Source: Candidatus Chlorohelix allophototropha
GTDB lineage: Bacteria; Chloroflexota; Chloroflexia; Chloroheliales; Chloroheliaceae
Direction: 5' to 3'
Assembly: GCF_030389965.1 (NCBI RefSeq)
Contig: NZ_CP128400.1
Coordinates: 930,001 to 994,000, forward strand
Length of the DNA stretch: 64,000 bases
Below are positions 25,778 to 36,148 of the stretch, one piece after another. Position 1 is the first letter of the stretch, and each line of letters starts with the position of its first letter. The notes beneath the pieces were generated by a model. The model worked only from the letters and a program-made list of their open reading frames with translations, did not search any database and was not told the DNA's origin. Position numbers and translations under genes: made by a program.

Positions 25778-26989
25778 ATGGAGGTTGTTTACCCCTTGTT
25801 CCGCTCTTCTGTGATACGTTATCTTATTTTAACGGGTATATGTGGTTTAACCTTACTGGCACTTGCCGCCTGTGCCGGTGGTGATTCCACCCCTCTCAGC
25901 GATATATCGCTGGATAGCCCCGTGCTGGCGGTGGATGGGCTTGGCGCACCTAAAACGGTGAATCTAAGCTACCGAATTAATGAACCATCGCAAGTTAGTC
26001 TTACCTTAGAAGGTTCTGGCAACACCCGCTACCTTATACGTCAGAATGAGGCGCGTCCTCCCGGTAACTACACCACTATCCTGAACGGGCTGGTTGATTT
26101 GGATGAGAACGGGTTGCCACAACATCGTCTTTTACCCAACGGCAATTACCGTTATATACTGGCGGTTACTTCTGGAAATCAAAGCAATTCTGCGCAAGGG
26201 CAATTGAGTTTGAGCGGCAACTCCAACGAGGGCGCACCTGAAATCAGCAACCTCTCCGCCTACCCGTCCGTTATCAGTCCCAATTTTGATGCGCTGGACG
26301 ATGTAACGACTTTGAACTGGCGCACTTCACGCCCTGCTACCGTGACGGTTTCGATTTCAGGGCAAAATAGCTTTAACAAAGTGCTGAAAACAATTAAAAA
26401 CCAGCCTGCGCAAGAAGACCAACTGGTTTTCGATGGGCGCGACCTCAAAGGTGACCCGCTGCCTGATGGCATTTATACTTACACAATTACCGCGGCGGAT
26501 GCTTACGGGCAGGTGACGCGACGTAGCAGCACCCTTGAGGTGCAGGGCGGCGGCAAGCCCAGCGTAACCGTAACTTCGGTTGATATAGGTCCTGAAGAGA
26601 TTATCAGCGGAAACGAAGTGACCTTGCACATCAAAGTCAAGAATACTGGCAAAGTTCCGGTGCGCTCACAAGGTCCTTATAGCGGTTTCAGCTACAGTTC
26701 TCGCGAAGTGTATAGTAGCATCGAGAACGGCAATTATGATGAGAAAGCCGGATTCTGGCGCATCGGCGTGGATTTCGAAGCGAACAACAGCGCGGGAGCA
26801 ATACGCTATCCTTGGCGTTGGGGTTTTGGCAAAGAGTTCCTGATGCCCGGTGAGGAAGCCGAGGTTACAGGCAAAATCCGAATAGACCGTAATGAGCAAC
26901 GCATCGTGTTGTATGTGGGCTTGATTCAGGAAAAAATAGCTCTACGCGCCGACCGTTTGAAGGTAGTACAGGTTAAAATTAGCTACTAA
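25778..26989 (+). CDS. Secreted lipoprotein with FlgD/Ig-like domains
   Basis: A signal peptide with lipobox LLALAACAGG puts the lipidated Cys near residue 32. Two FlgD-type Ig-like modules follow. Their hallmarks are ISPNFDALDDVTTLNWRTSRPATVTVSI and VFDGRDLKGDPLPDGIYTYTITAADAYG. A C-terminal beta-rich domain ends the protein. It is probably anchored outside the membrane with a structural or binding role; no enzyme motif is seen. The start is uncertain. ATG 25778 adds a few residues before the signal peptide, while TTG at 25796 follows GGAGG and gives a more typical N-terminus. Confidence 0.75.
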   Translation: MEVVYPLFRSSVIRYLILTGICGLTLLALAACAGGDSTPLSDISLDSPVLAVDGLGAPKTVNLSYRINEPSQVSLTLEGSGNTRYLIRQNEARPPGNYTTILNGLVDLDENGLPQHRLLPNGNYRYILAVTSGNQSNSAQGQLSLSGNSNEGAPEISNLSAYPSVISPNFDALDDVTTLNWRTSRPATVTVSISGQNSFNKVLKTIKNQPAQEDQLVFDGRDLKGDPLPDGIYTYTITAADAYGQVTRRSSTLEVQGGGKPSVTVTSVDIGPEEIISGNEVTLHIKVKNTGKVPVRSQGPYSGFSYSSREVYSSIENGNYDEKAGFWRIGVDFEANNSAGAIRYPWRWGFGKEFLMPGEEAEVTGKIRIDRNEQRIVLYVGLIQEKIALRADRLKVVQVKISY

Positions 26990-27012
26990 CCCCTTGTAGC
27001 TTTGCATATCGA

Positions 27013-27047
27013 GGTTTAACAGGCTGTCTTATGCCTACTGTTAAACC
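27013..27047 (+). terminator. Stem-loop after the lipoprotein gene, no T tract
   Basis: GGTTTAACAG and CTGTTAAACC form a perfect ten-base-pair stem 24 bases after the stop codon. Lack of a T run makes it a weak terminator or an mRNA-stabilising hairpin. Confidence 0.45.
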
Positions 27048-27241
27048 CGATGCTGCGAAATATTCTCCACTTTGCGCCCACCACAAAAAAGCTAAAAGAG
27101 GTCAAGGAGACATCACTTGCACTCCCTTTCCGCCTTTGCCTCCGCTCTATCCGCATCAAATGTTTAACTAATAAATTTTGCCTGAACCCTATTGACAACT
27201 TATTTGGTTGGGAGTAAGGTGGGATTTGGTTAATTAACTAA

Positions 27242-27257
27242 TTGATTAATTAATCAA
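27242..27257. promoter_or_regulatory. Perfect 16-base palindrome, candidate operator
   Basis: TTGATTAATTAATCAA is a perfect dyad, 21 bases before a short frame with a good ribosome binding site. A TTGACA element lies upstream at about 27192. It could be an operator of a regulator gene now reduced to a fragment. Confidence 0.4.
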
Positions 27258-27278
27258 AAAGAGGAAGAGCAAAAACTG

Positions 27279-27350
27279 ATGGCAAGACCCAACACAAATT
27301 CTGAAGAAAAGAAGACACAGCTTGCGAGAGTGGTACTGCATAGGTCGTAA
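27279..27350 (+). pseudogene. Short frame, possible decayed 5' end of a regulator gene
   Basis: ATG at 27279 follows AGAGGAAGAGC and encodes 23 residues starting MARPNTNSEEKKTQLAR, then stops. The opening resembles N-termini of TetR-type repressors, but nothing recognisable follows in any frame. The 845-base gap from 26990 to 27835 otherwise holds AT-rich DNA and no gene. Confidence 0.3.
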
Positions 27351-27835
27351 AAATCTCTCTTATTCCGATTGAGGAATTGAAACAGGGAGAAAGTGTTCCT
27401 TTGGTAAGATTTTGGGTAACTATTCAGATACGTCATATTGATTTGAGTGTTTCGAAAATACAATATATTGTATAGAATACCCTATTTTAGGTATATGATA
27501 ATCTTGAAAAACCTACTAAATAGATCAAATCTTGATAATGATCTACCCTATATAGAGTTTTGAATTTATTTCCTACAACATATCGGTGTAGGGGGTCTGA
27601 ATAATTACAGTTTTTTACTATTTTTTTATTTTATCCTTTGCAAATGCTTTGTAAATTTATGCCTTTTTTTAACATAGTCTTGTTATTATTTACAGTGGCA
27701 AGCAATAACTGCTTTTTATATTTTAGAACTTACGGCTGGAGCAGTAAAACGATTCTGGGATATAATTAAGGGGCTTAAACCTCTTACCTGAAGCGAAAGC
27801 CTTAGTATTTCTGGTAATTTCGAGGAGATTTTTTA

Positions 27836-30382
27836 ATGGATGAGGAAAAGGGTATTGTACCCGAAACAAAAGCTTCAAAAGTAGAAACGACTAAAGGTGG
27901 CAAGAAAGTTGCCTCCAACGCTGACATTAAACGCCCCGGCGAACTTGCAACATCCGGTGCGGATAGTGGTGAGCCTGCCGGAAAGAGAATTTCGCGGTTG
28001 GGTAAGCCTGTTTCCAAACGCAAACGACGCAAAGTATGGCCCTGGCTCGTGGCACTAGTCGTACTAGCTGGAGCAGGCGCAGCCTCCTATTTCATCTGGT
28101 TTAATAACTCCCAAAATTCCAATGCTATTCCCGCTCAAACTTCCACTGTAAGCGCAAGCTCAGTAGTAGGGCTTTCGGTAGCTTCCACCGGACAGGTGCA
28201 AGCTAAAGCAGACCTTGCGTTAACCTTTGGCGCTGGTGGAACCGTTACGCAAGTGCTTGCAAAGCAAGGGGATGCCGTCAAAAAAGGGGATGTAATTGCC
28301 AAAATTGATGATAAAGATTTGCAAACAGCGGTTACAACCGCGCAGGCAAGCCTGAGTTCAGCCAAAGCAAATTATGATAAACTTAAAGCTGGTTCTACCG
28401 ATATTGATTTGCAGAAAGCACAAGAGCAATTAAAACAGGCTCAGATTTCGGCGCAAAAAACCCGCAGCGGCAACGCTCTGCCTACTGATATTCAAAGCGC
28501 AAAATCCCAAGTTGAATCGGCTAAAGCACGCTTAGCGCTAGACAAACAGGGCGGAAGCGACTATGACAAAGCGGCGGCTCAAGCATCGGTTAGCTCAGCA
28601 CAAGCAAACTTGAGTTCGGCGCAGGCAAAATTGGATGCCTTACTGGCAGGACCCGATGCTGCTACAATCTCGGCAGCACAAGTAAAATACCAGCAAGCAC
28701 TATCAAACCTCGATAAAACTAAAAGTAACCTCTACACCTCGGTAGTGAATGCTCAGGTTTCCCGCGACCAAGCTTTGAATGCTTTGAAAAACGCGCAGGA
28801 TAACTATAGCTCTATCTATAATATTAACCACAATGCTGATGGTACACTCAAATCGGGTGTAAAAGATGCTGACATCACTAAAGAAACCACTGCCCAACGC
28901 GCTTTGCAAGATGCACAGGGTGCATATAATCGTGCTGATATAGCACTGAATGATGCAAAAGTAAGCTATGATACCGGCATTCGTAACGCGCAGTCTACTG
29001 CCGACGACGCGAAGGTGCAATTGGACAAGGTAATGGCAGGTCCACTCGCTTCTGACATTTCCACCGCCCGCGCTGCGGTTGATCAGGCTACTGCCTCGCT
29101 AAACAACGCTCAGGCAAGTCTAGTCAAGCTAACCCCTACCGATTCTACAATTGCTTCGGATCAGGCTTCAGTCGATTCAGCGATTGCCAACCTTGCCAAG
29201 CTAACATCAGGCGGTACTGCCAGCGATATAGAAATCGCCGATTCTAACGTTAAACTTCAGGAACTGACTTTGCAAAACCTGAAAAACGGCACTACCCCTA
29301 GCGATCTGGCAGTGGCACAAGCACAAGTAGATTCGGCACAAGCCAATGTGGATAAAGCGAAAACGCAACTCGCGAATGCTTTAATTGTTGCGCCGTTCGA
29401 TGGCATCATCTCTTCGTTGCCGCTGGTGGTCGGTCAGGTAGTGGGTGCAAGCACTACTGCCGCGCAAATTGTTGACATTTCGGAACTGCACGCTGATGTC
29501 AACGTAGGTGAGTCGGACATTGCCAAAATCAAATTGGGTATGGGTGTTACCCTCAACTTCGACTCAATCGCAAATCGTAGCTTTACCGGGAAAGTCACCT
29601 TTATATCGCCTAAAGCTGTGGTTCAAAGCAATGTTGTCTCCTACCTCGTCACCGTAACGATGGATGCACAGGGCAAGAACAGCCTTCAGGACGCTTTCCC
29701 TGACCAGTATCAGAAGTATCTCGCCGCAATCCAACAGAATCTACGGCAAGGTCGCCCCGGAACGACAGGTACTCCTGTGGCAGGTGCTACAACAGGGGCG
29801 GCAGGTGCTACTACTGAAGCGGCGCAATCTCCCGGCGCAACTACTGCCGGTGGTCAAGGACGGCAAGGTGGGCAGGGTACTGGCGCTGCTGGCGGACAAG
29901 GTGCGGCGGGTGGACAAATACCCGGTGCTGCTGGCGGACAAGTACCCGCGCAGTTCCAAGCGCAAACTGCTCAGCTACGCAATCAGTTAGGCTTCTGCGG
30001 CTTCACCCCCTCCTTTGGTGGCGGCAACCAACAGCAGCAAGTACAGCCCAAAATTGGTATGACTTCTAACGTTATCTTCTGTTTGGATGCTAAAGCCGGA
30101 GTGCTCTCTGTACCTACCCGCGCCATCAAAACTGGCACAGGAACCGATGGTAGACCATATCGTTATGTGCAGGTACAGGATGCTAACGGCGCGACCGTAA
30201 ACAAAACCATAACTCTCGGCTTGCAGGGCGATAGCGCCACCGAAGTAACCAGTGGTGACCTGAAAGAGGGTGACAAGGTAGTGTTAACCGTGACAGTTAC
30301 TACCAGAACCACCACCAACAATGGGGCTAACCCATTCGGAGGTGGCGCTATTCCCGGCGGCGGTGGAAGGATTGGTGGTTAA
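27836..30382 (+). CDS. MacA/HlyD-type efflux adaptor with very long coiled-coil hairpin
   Basis: A basic cytoplasmic N-terminus leads to one membrane helix (about 68-88). A lipoyl-like half-domain follows ([29 protein letters not shown]), then a long Ala/Gln/Ser-rich coiled coil (about 165-505) in several tandem hairpin-like units. The second lipoyl half is [20 protein letters not shown], followed by a beta-barrel domain. A Gly/Gln-rich insertion lies at about 640-710. The normal MacA length is under 400 residues, so this protein is much enlarged. It is two bases from the ABC ATPase gene and should couple MacB-type transport across the envelope; the substrate is unknown. Confidence 0.85.
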   Translation: MDEEKGIVPETKASKVETTKGGKKVASNADIKRPGELATSGADSGEPAGKRISRLGKPVSKRKRRKVWPWLVALVVLAGAGAASYFIWFNNSQNSNAIPAQTSTVSASSVVGLSVASTGQVQAKADLALTFGAGGTVTQVLAKQGDAVKKGDVIAKIDDKDLQTAVTTAQASLSSAKANYDKLKAGSTDIDLQKAQEQLKQAQISAQKTRSGNALPTDIQSAKSQVESAKARLALDKQGGSDYDKAAAQASVSSAQANLSSAQAKLDALLAGPDAATISAAQVKYQQALSNLDKTKSNLYTSVVNAQVSRDQALNALKNAQDNYSSIYNINHNADGTLKSGVKDADITKETTAQRALQDAQGAYNRADIALNDAKVSYDTGIRNAQSTADDAKVQLDKVMAGPLASDISTARAAVDQATASLNNAQASLVKLTPTDSTIASDQASVDSAIANLAKLTSGGTASDIEIADSNVKLQELTLQNLKNGTTPSDLAVAQAQVDSAQANVDKAKTQLANALIVAPFDGIISSLPLVVGQVVGASTTAAQIVDISELHADVNVGESDIAKIKLGMGVTLNFDSIANRSFTGKVTFISPKAVVQSNVVSYLVTVTMDAQGKNSLQDAFPDQYQKYLAAIQQNLRQGRPGTTGTPVAGATTGAAGATTEAAQSPGATTAGGQGRQGGQGTGAAGGQGAAGGQIPGAAGGQVPAQFQAQTAQLRNQLGFCGFTPSFGGGNQQQQVQPKIGMTSNVIFCLDAKAGVLSVPTRAIKTGTGTDGRPYRYVQVQDANGATVNKTITLGLQGDSATEVTSGDLKEGDKVVLTVTVTTRTTTNNGANPFGGGAIPGGGGRIGG

Positions 30383-30384
30383 GT

Positions 30385-31110
30385 ATGATCAGCATTCATA
30401 ACATCACTAAAACCTACTGGATGGGAGATGTGGAGGTCAACGCCCTACGGGGCGTTACCTTCAACATACAAGACGGTGAGTTAATCGCAATTATGGGACC
30501 CAGTGGTAGCGGTAAATCTACGCTGATGAACATTCTGGGTGCGCTTGACCAACCTACCAGCGGCAGCTACGAAATTGACGAAGAAGAAGTTGCCGATATG
30601 AATGAAAACCAACTTGCTGAATTGCGAAACCGGAAAATCGGCTTCGTATTTCAGAGTTTTAACTTGCTGCCAAAGCTCTCCGCGCTTGCTAACGTGGAAC
30701 TACCTATGCTTTATACCGGCGCTTTTAACAATGCCGAAAGACGCGAAAGGGCAGAAGCAGCATTGGAAGCAGTTGGCTTGGGCACAAGAATGCACCATAA
30801 GCCTAAAGAGCTATCCGGTGGTCAGCAACAGCGCGTGGCTATTGCGCGGGCGTTGGTAAATGACCCTTCAATTATTCTAGCGGACGAACCAACCGGAAAC
30901 CTTGATAGCAAAAGCAGCGTGGAAATTATGAGCATTTTTCAGCAGCTAAACTATGACGAAGGTATGACGATTGTGTTCGTGACGCACGAACCGGATGTGG
31001 CAGCATTCACCCGCCGAATTGTGCGTATTCGCGATGGCGTAATCGAGAGTGATATACCGGTAGTGAATCAGAAATTGGCTTATCAGCCTGCTGCGGCTTT
31101 ATTAAAATAA
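30385..31110 (+). CDS. MacB-type (LolD/FtsE family) ABC transporter ATPase
   Basis: The 241-residue ATPase has Walker A GPSGSGKS, signature LSGGQQQR, Walker [12 protein letters not shown] and the switch His in VTHEPDV. Sequence such as [23 protein letters not shown] marks the family that works with MacB/FtsX-type permeases. It lies between the adaptor and permease genes in one operon. Such systems are mechanotransmitters for export of peptides, antibiotics or lipids; the cargo is unknown here. Confidence 0.93.
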   Translation: MISIHNITKTYWMGDVEVNALRGVTFNIQDGELIAIMGPSGSGKSTLMNILGALDQPTSGSYEIDEEEVADMNENQLAELRNRKIGFVFQSFNLLPKLSALANVELPMLYTGAFNNAERRERAEAALEAVGLGTRMHHKPKELSGGQQQRVAIARALVNDPSIILADEPTGNLDSKSSVEIMSIFQQLNYDEGMTIVFVTHEPDVAAFTRRIVRIRDGVIESDIPVVNQKLAYQPAAALLK

Positions 31111-31145
31111 TTACCAACCCATAAGTCGAATGACGAGCCTGAAGT

Positions 31146-32384
31146 ATGAATATAATTGAATCAATAAGAATGTCCTTATACAACTTGGTCAGTAATAAAA
31201 TGCGTTCTATGCTGACCATGTTGGGCATTATCATCGGGGTGGGGTCGGTAATTGCCTTGCAAAGTATCGGTGAGGGAACTATCCAGAATGCACTGGCGCA
31301 AGTACAACGCGCCGGTACAAACCTTATCACGATTAGCCCATCCAACCAATCTTTTCTAGGTATTGCTACCGGAGCTGCTAACCAAACTCTATCCTACGAA
31401 GATTATCTCAACCTCGCTGCTGACCCCAGTCTGACAGCAGCAGCCGGAGTTGACCCGGAGCTTAATAACGGTGGGCAAATCGTATTCGGTTCGCTAAACG
31501 CTAATGGACGCATTATCGGCACTACCCAAAGCTACCCTACGGTACACGACCAGACCCTTTCCAGTGGGGATTGGTTTACCGATGCCGATGTAAGCAGTAA
31601 CAGCACGGTAGTGGTACTTGGTTCCAGCATTGCCGATACCCTCTTCCAGGGCGATGATCCGATTGGCAAGCAAATTCGTATCAACCGCACCAGTTTTACT
31701 GTTGTGGGGGTTATGACTGCGCGAGGTGGTACGGGCTTTGGCTCGGTCGATAGCCAAGTTTATATGCCGATAACTACCGCACAAACCAAGTTATTCGGCG
31801 CACGCAACCAAGGAGCAACTACCACCGGCAAGCGTGTGGACAGCATCGTGTTGAAAGCCAGTAGCGCTAATAATGTGGAGAAACTCATCGGGGAAGCCAC
31901 ACTGGCTATGCGAGACCTACACAAGATTCAGGGCACTCAGGATGATTTCACTATCACCAACCAGCAAGATCAACTACAAGCAGCGCGCGACCAGCAAAAC
32001 ACCCTTAACACCTTCCTAATAGTAATCGCTTCGATTTCGCTATTCGTCGGTGGTATTGGCATCATGAATATTATGCTGGTAACCGTAACCGAGCGCACTC
32101 GTGAAATCGGTATTCGCAAAGCCATCGGCGCGAAACCCTTTGATATTCTGCTGCAGTTTATCATTGAAAGCATAACGTTGTGCTTTGTCGGGGGGCTTAT
32201 CGGGGTAGTGCTAGGAGTAATTGCCTCAGAAATTGTGAATGCCACCTTTATCCACACGGCGGTAAACGTCTCGGTGATGTTTATGGCAGTTGGATTTGCA
32301 ATTGCAGTGGGTTTATTCTTTGGAATTTACCCGGCTAGACGCGCCGCAAAACTCCACCCCATAGATGCGCTGCGTTACGATTGA
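31146..32384 (+). CDS. MacB/FtsX-type ABC transporter permease
   Basis: The 412-residue permease has the four-helix MacB layout. One N-terminal helix (MLTMLGIIIGVGSVIAL) precedes a large extracytoplasmic domain (about 55-285) and three C-terminal helices. Between the last helices lies the family signature ERTREIGIRKAIGAKPFDILLQFIIES, and the C-terminus reads YPARRAAKLHPIDALRYD. It completes the adaptor-ATPase-permease operon. A terminator follows at 32399. Confidence 0.93.
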   Translation: MNIIESIRMSLYNLVSNKMRSMLTMLGIIIGVGSVIALQSIGEGTIQNALAQVQRAGTNLITISPSNQSFLGIATGAANQTLSYEDYLNLAADPSLTAAAGVDPELNNGGQIVFGSLNANGRIIGTTQSYPTVHDQTLSSGDWFTDADVSSNSTVVVLGSSIADTLFQGDDPIGKQIRINRTSFTVVGVMTARGGTGFGSVDSQVYMPITTAQTKLFGARNQGATTTGKRVDSIVLKASSANNVEKLIGEATLAMRDLHKIQGTQDDFTITNQQDQLQAARDQQNTLNTFLIVIASISLFVGGIGIMNIMLVTVTERTREIGIRKAIGAKPFDILLQFIIESITLCFVGGLIGVVLGVIASEIVNATFIHTAVNVSVMFMAVGFAIAVGLFFGIYPARRAAKLHPIDALRYD

Positions 32385-32398
32385 TCAATTCCTTCAGG

Positions 32399-32423
32399 CA
32401 AGGGGCATAAGCCCCTTGTCTTT
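32399..32423. terminator. Terminator-like hairpin between convergent transporter genes
   Basis: CAAGGGGC and GCCCCTTG form an eight-base-pair stem with loop ATAA, followed by TCTTTAA. It serves the MacB permease gene and possibly the convergent fused exporter gene. Confidence 0.65.
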
Positions 32424-32441
32424 AATAGCTCGCACTGCTAT

Positions 32442-35400
32442 TTATTGACCAACCAGTTCGACCTGATTGCGGTAAAGCTGAAAGTAGATACCCCGTTTCT
32501 CAATCAATTCCTCTTGCGTACCCATTTCGGCAATCTGCCCCCGCTCGACTACAATCACTCGGTCAACATCGCGAATCGTACTCAAGCGGTGCGCGATAAT
32601 CAGAGCAGTGCGCTTTTCCAGCAACTTCCTGAGCGCATCCTGAATAATCGCCTCGCTTTCGGTATCAACGCTAGAAGTGGCTTCATCCAGAATCAAAATC
32701 GCGTTCGGGTTGTAGGCAATGGCACGGGCAAAACTCAACAATTGGCGTTGCCCTGCCGAAATATTCGCACCGCGTTCCTGCAAGGCATAATCGTAACCAC
32801 CGGGAAGGCTATCTATAAAAGCATCTGCGCCAACCTGATGGGCGATATGTCGCATTTCAGCATCGGTAAGATGTGGGTTTCCAAGCCTGATGTTTTCAGC
32901 AATTGTTCCCTTGAATAGCACCGGGTCTTGTAGCACCAGCGCGAGGTATTGGCGTAAATCTTCCTGCGTTACTTCACGAATATCCACGCCACCGATGGTA
33001 ATGCTGCCCTGCTGTATATCGTAGTTGCGCCCTAGCAAGCTCACGATGCTGGTTTTTCCTGCTCCGGTTGCCCCGACAATGGCTATTTTTTCGCCCGGCT
33101 TGATGGTAAAAGACATATCTTTTATTACCGGGAACTCAGGGTTATAGCCAAAGAGTACATGCTCGAAGCGCAACTCTAAACCTTGCGCTAAAGTACGCTG
33201 ATCTTCCACCAAAGGGCGCGGGTTGACAGGGTCGTTCACTTCTTTTGGCATATCCATCAGACCGAAAATGCGCTCGCTACTGGTGCTGGCAGCCTGAAAC
33301 GAAGTGTAACGCTCGGCAAGGTCGCGAATGGGCTGGAAGGCGCGTTCGGTGTATTGCAGGAAAGCTACCAGTAAGCCAAAAGTCACTGTGCTACCTGACG
33401 TAAATAACCAACCGCCTACTAAAATGAGCAACGCGCTGGCGAAGTTAGATAGGAAAGCCACCAGCGGCAGAAATATTCCGTTGGCATATACAATATAGCG
33501 GTTGCTCTGGTAATAATCATCGTTTAATTCGCTGAAACGGGCATAATTGAGAGGTTGGCGGTTAAATAGTTGCACCGTTAGCATACCGGCATAGTTTTCT
33601 GCTAGATAGCCCACCAATATTGAATACTTACGGCGTGAGTCGCGCCACGCTCGGCGCATCACTCCCCGAAAGAAAAAAGAAACGAAGAATAAAATCGGCA
33701 TTACTGCCAAACTGACCAGCGCAAGGCGCCAATCTAGCAGGAACATAGTAATAAGAATAGCAAGTAGCGCCACTACATCGGCAACAATTGCCACTGCCCC
33801 TAGCCCTAGCAGATCATTGATAGCGTCCATATCGCTGGTCAAACGCCCAATCAGGCTGCCCGCCGGATAGCGATCGAAAAAGCCGAGCGAGTGCGATAGC
33901 AATTTTTTAAAGAGTTGCACCCGTAGGTCGCGCACCACAAATTGCCCCACTTTTTGCATCAAGTAGGCGCGTAGGTAGCGCGTTACAAAACCCGCTACGG
34001 TGGCAAGGATGAATAGCAACAGGATGATTTCGTAGCCCTGTAGCTTGCCGGGGACAATATACTGATCGATAGCGGTTTTGCTTAACAACGGACCGACCAC
34101 TTCCAGCAAAGACCCCACGATGATTACCGGAGTAGCTAACAATAACAGTGTTTTATACTTGAAAGCATACTGCAATAAGCGCGAGAGCCTACCACCTGTA
34201 TAATCCACGCTCAGGATTTCATCACCCTCGCTTTTAACATTTTTCTTGAGAAGTTTACCGCCTTTGCTATCCTCGCGAAGTTTGCGGTCACGATCTGCGG
34301 CGGTTTTACCGGGAAGAGCAGGCGCAGGGGTTTCATCAGCGGTATCCGTACCATGCAAGGTAGCTGCCAGCGCGTCATCATCTAGGAAATTATTCGCGCC
34401 CAAGGTCATTTCGCGGCGATACATCCGCGCATATAACCCGTCATTTTCAATTAGCTCGGCATGTTTGCCCTGCTCTACTACCCGTCCGTCATCCAGCACC
34501 ACAATCCAATCCGAGTCTTTAACCAGCGTTAGACGCTGCGTAATCAGCAGAGTAGTACGTCCTTGTGCAGTTAGAGTTTTAAGATTGGCGGCAATCCGGT
34601 TTTGAGTGCGTGCATCTACGCTACTAAGCGCATCGTCCAGAATAATTACGGAGGAGTTGGGCAGAAGGGCACGCGCAATAGAAGCGCGTTGTTTCTGTCC
34701 ACCGCTAAGTGTCACGCCACGTTCGCCCACCAGCGCATCGAAGCCGCCCGGTATTTGGGGCAAATCCTGAGAGAGTCGCGACAAACGCGCCGCCGACAGA
34801 ACTTCGTTATGCTCGGCATCGCCCTTACCAAAGGCAATATTTTCACGCAAGGAAAGAGAAAAGAGCAGGGTCTCCTGTGGCACATACGCTATTTCGCGCC
34901 GTAAGGTCTCTAGCGGCAAATGGGACACATCCACCCCTTCCAGTAGCACACTGCCCTCATGGGGATCATATACGCGCCCTACCAGCGCTGAAAGCGAACT
35001 CTTGCCTGAGCCAGTTGGACCAACTACCGCTACGGTTTTTCCCGACTCTACCTTAAAACTTACGTCGCGCAAAACCCAGCGATCTTGATAGCGAAAACCG
35101 ACATTCCGAAACTCTATCTCGCCCCGCTTATTTCTAGGTTCGGCAAGTGTCTCCGGCTTGGGAGGGTCGGAGATTTTAGGCTGACGCAGAAAAATAGTTT
35201 GCAAACGCGCCATACTGCTAGAAGCGGCTTGCGCTAACCCAAGCACCTGACCAAAGTTGGTGAGCGGCGGAACCAGCAACAAGAGATAAGCATTGAATTG
35301 TACGAATTGCCCGATAGTTAGGCGACCTGCCTCAATTTCATGACCACCGACCCATAAAACCAACGCAGTAGTCAAGCCGATGGTAAGCGAGATAATCGGT

Positions 35401-36119
35401 ATCAGTAGGTTGTTCCAGCGTGCATAGCGCATGGTTTCTTCCAGATAGGTTTGGCTTTCTTGGGTGTATCGTGCCGACTCTGCGCCCTCACGATTGTAAG
35501 CCTTTACCACCCTGACACCCGCGAATACCTCTTGCGCCCGGTTACTGACCTCGCCCAGTTGATCCTGTGCGGCGCGGTAGTGCTTGTCCATACGCTTGGT
35601 GACATATGCGAAAGCAATTACCATAAACGGCAGGAAAACCAGACCGACCAACGCCAGTCGCCAATTTTGCAGGAACATCAGCGTGAGGGCAATTGAGCCA
35701 AGAAAAAGAGTGTTAAAGCCACTTATGGTAGCCTGTACAATCAGGTTGCGCTGGACGCTTATATCAGAGGTGCTATTTACTATCAGGTCGCCAATACTGG
35801 TTTCATCGAAAAAAGAGCGATCAAGCTTTTGAGTTTTGGTAAACAGGTCGCTGCGGATGTCAGCCTCGATCTGATGCCCGTTACGATTGATCGACCAGCG
35901 TTGCAAAAAGCCCAGTACCAGTTGCAGTAAGCCCAAACCGATCATTATAAAGCTAAGAATGGGTTCAAACTTGCCCTGTTGTAAGCTGTCTATGGCTAAC
36001 CGCATTAAGTAGGGTTGGGTAAGGCTGATACCGGCAGTCGCCAGGAGTACAAAAAGACCCAAAATAAGGCTGCCCTTATACCGGGCGAGGTAGGGCAGCA
36101 AAGTTTTCAGAAAATGCAT
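32442..36119 (-). CDS. Fused ABC exporter (TMD-NBD-TMD-NBD), heterodimer-type
   Basis: The 1225-residue chain joins two complete exporter halves. The first has Walker A GPTGSGKS (about 370), signature LSGGQKQ (about 473) and Walker B ILDDALSS (about 493). The second has GATGAGKT (about 1018), ISAGQRQ (about 1121) and ILDEATSS (about 1143). Asp replaces the catalytic Glu after Walker B in the first half, and the second signature is non-canonical. One ATP site is thus degenerate and the other consensus, as in heterodimeric exporters such as TM287/288 and BmrCD. The charged linker of about 90 residues lies near 570-660. Substrate is unknown; lipid or drug export is usual for the family. Confidence 0.92.
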   Translation of the reverse strand: MHFLKTLLPYLARYKGSLILGLFVLLATAGISLTQPYLMRLAIDSLQQGKFEPILSFIMIGLGLLQLVLGFLQRWSINRNGHQIEADIRSDLFTKTQKLDRSFFDETSIGDLIVNSTSDISVQRNLIVQATISGFNTLFLGSIALTLMFLQNWRLALVGLVFLPFMVIAFAYVTKRMDKHYRAAQDQLGEVSNRAQEVFAGVRVVKAYNREGAESARYTQESQTYLEETMRYARWNNLLIPIISLTIGLTTALVLWVGGHEIEAGRLTIGQFVQFNAYLLLLVPPLTNFGQVLGLAQAASSSMARLQTIFLRQPKISDPPKPETLAEPRNKRGEIEFRNVGFRYQDRWVLRDVSFKVESGKTVAVVGPTGSGKSSLSALVGRVYDPHEGSVLLEGVDVSHLPLETLRREIAYVPQETLLFSLSLRENIAFGKGDAEHNEVLSAARLSRLSQDLPQIPGGFDALVGERGVTLSGGQKQRASIARALLPNSSVIILDDALSSVDARTQNRIAANLKTLTAQGRTTLLITQRLTLVKDSDWIVVLDDGRVVEQGKHAELIENDGLYARMYRREMTLGANNFLDDDALAATLHGTDTADETPAPALPGKTAADRDRKLREDSKGGKLLKKNVKSEGDEILSVDYTGGRLSRLLQYAFKYKTLLLLATPVIIVGSLLEVVGPLLSKTAIDQYIVPGKLQGYEIILLLFILATVAGFVTRYLRAYLMQKVGQFVVRDLRVQLFKKLLSHSLGFFDRYPAGSLIGRLTSDMDAINDLLGLGAVAIVADVVALLAILITMFLLDWRLALVSLAVMPILFFVSFFFRGVMRRAWRDSRRKYSILVGYLAENYAGMLTVQLFNRQPLNYARFSELNDDYYQSNRYIVYANGIFLPLVAFLSNFASALLILVGGWLFTSGSTVTFGLLVAFLQYTERAFQPIRDLAERYTSFQAASTSSERIFGLMDMPKEVNDPVNPRPLVEDQRTLAQGLELRFEHVLFGYNPEFPVIKDMSFTIKPGEKIAIVGATGAGKTSIVSLLGRNYDIQQGSITIGGVDIREVTQEDLRQYLALVLQDPVLFKGTIAENIRLGNPHLTDAEMRHIAHQVGADAFIDSLPGGYDYALQERGANISAGQRQLLSFARAIAYNPNAILILDEATSSVDTESEAIIQDALRKLLEKRTALIIAHRLSTIRDVDRVIVVERGQIAEMGTQEELIEKRGIYFQLYRNQVELVGQ

Positions 36120-36148
36120 GTTAATTTTATTCTCTCAAGCCGCCTTGT

